Positions 19,881 to 20,621 of a DNA stretch of 20,621 bases are shown one piece after another. Both the position numbers and the translations under genes were made by a program. The notes below the pieces were generated by a model. That model was not told where the DNA came from. It ran no database searches and was given only the letters and a program-made list of their open reading frames with translations. This stretch comes from Pelargonium cotyledonis (Eukaryota > Streptophyta > Magnoliopsida > Geraniales > Geraniaceae), in NCBI GenBank assembly GCA_036897625.1, contig JAYMTA010001323.1:1-20621 (forward strand), in the 5' to 3' direction. Every line of letters starts with the position of its first letter. Within the stretch, counting starts at the first letter, position 1.

Positions 19881-20621
19881 TAAAAATAATAAACTACAAT
19901 AAATAAAACAATCCATTTGTTGGTTGAATTTCTTTTTGTCTTAAGAATCACGAGGTTTCCGAAATTTTGGTGAATTGCTTTTCATGGCTGAAAATACAGA
20001 CGTCATTTAGCATGTTCTCGGTACAAGTAAATTGTGCACCTAACCACTATATTAGCCTAGCTATTAAATTATTTACCAAACTAACTATTTTACCCAGCGA
20101 TGCTCGGGTCTCTGTCTCATTAATTTTTATTTAAATTTCAATTTATGTTAAAATAATCTTGCGTGAGAATTTAATATATATTTAAAATACGTGATTATTT
20201 CAACTTAATTTATTGATATATTATAATTATATTGGCTATACAAATAAGTGTTCATAGCGGTTTAAATTTATATCTAAGATCAAACTGATTAAACAAGATT
20301 GTTTATCATTTCTTAAATAATATAAATTATATTTTATTGAAGGAGCTAAGTATATTTCAAACAATTACAAAATTGGACTAATAAAACAAATTTGTTATAA
20401 CATTAAGTACAACAATGATTTCTTTTTCTTTTTTTTTTGAGAGAAAGTAAATCACACTTTATTAAAATAAGATATATTTCTACATTAAAAATTGAATTTA
20501 AATTGTAATTATAAATATTGTATGGGAACGACTATTTCCACACCATAAAAAGTTTCTTCCACACCTTTATCTATATACTTCAATATATTGACAAACTTAC
20601 CCTTTCTTTAGTTAATGTTTA
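19881..20621. other. AT-rich distal flank, no gene supported
   Basis: Very AT-rich DNA with no recognisable coding sequence on either strand. A pyrimidine run at about 20420-20438 followed by gagagaaagtaaatcacact, read on the other strand, ends in a purine/A-rich tail and could be the end of an unrecognised retroposon, but nothing else supports this. The last 100 bases have repeated ccacacc words of unknown origin. Confidence 0.35.

Noticed and set aside
20405-20470. End of an LTR element or long retroposon
   Set aside because: Only a pyrimidine run and an A-rich complement; no paired repeat, primer-binding site or coding remnant is visible.

Overview
The window is nuclear DNA of a flowering plant, most likely an asterid/lamiid eudicot. 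It holds AT-rich noncoding DNA, GT-AG introns, an intron-split group I WRKY gene, a seven-exon TPS-b monoterpene synthase gene and plant-type SINEs and MITEs. The terpene synthase and its SINE-rich setting would suit Lamiaceae or a relative, but that placement is inference. I see no bacterial, viral or CRISPR-like system and no convincing novel system.

Layout: 1-1700 is AT-rich DNA with one old Au-type SINE (about 1145-1325). 1705-2322 is a plastid-division MinE copy that lacks a readable transit-peptide region and carries an in-frame stop before the conserved MinE core. 2323-4000 is noncoding, with an unidentified more GC-rich island at about 3275-3905. 4175-6206 is a five-exon eIF5A gene with telo-box, TATA box and consensus splice sites, whose exon 1 has one base too many in this sequence. 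6207-8160 is repeat-derived, with a tandem duplication of about 135 bp and a GC-rich unidentified segment. 8771-13088 is an apparently intact four-exon group I WRKY transcription factor (521 residues, WRKY3/WRKY4 type); MITE and SINE remnants sit in its introns. 13846-18936 on the minus strand is the terpene synthase, with all seven exons recognisable but at least four coding lesions, so I call it a pseudogene. Its introns hold a SINE with target-site duplications and a foldback element that was itself invaded by a SINE containing a 24-base G run. 18937-20621 is its upstream region, with a TATA box, a complete Stowaway-like MITE, an inverted pair of SINE copies and a further SINE.

The genes form no shared pathway. 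MinE (plastid division), eIF5A (translation) and WRKY (transcription) are ordinary single-locus plant genes. WRKY and the terpene synthase converge, separated by about 760 bp containing one SINE. The main points of interest are gene decay (MinE, terpene synthase), the possible one-base error in eIF5A, and the nested retroposon history of the terpene synthase locus.
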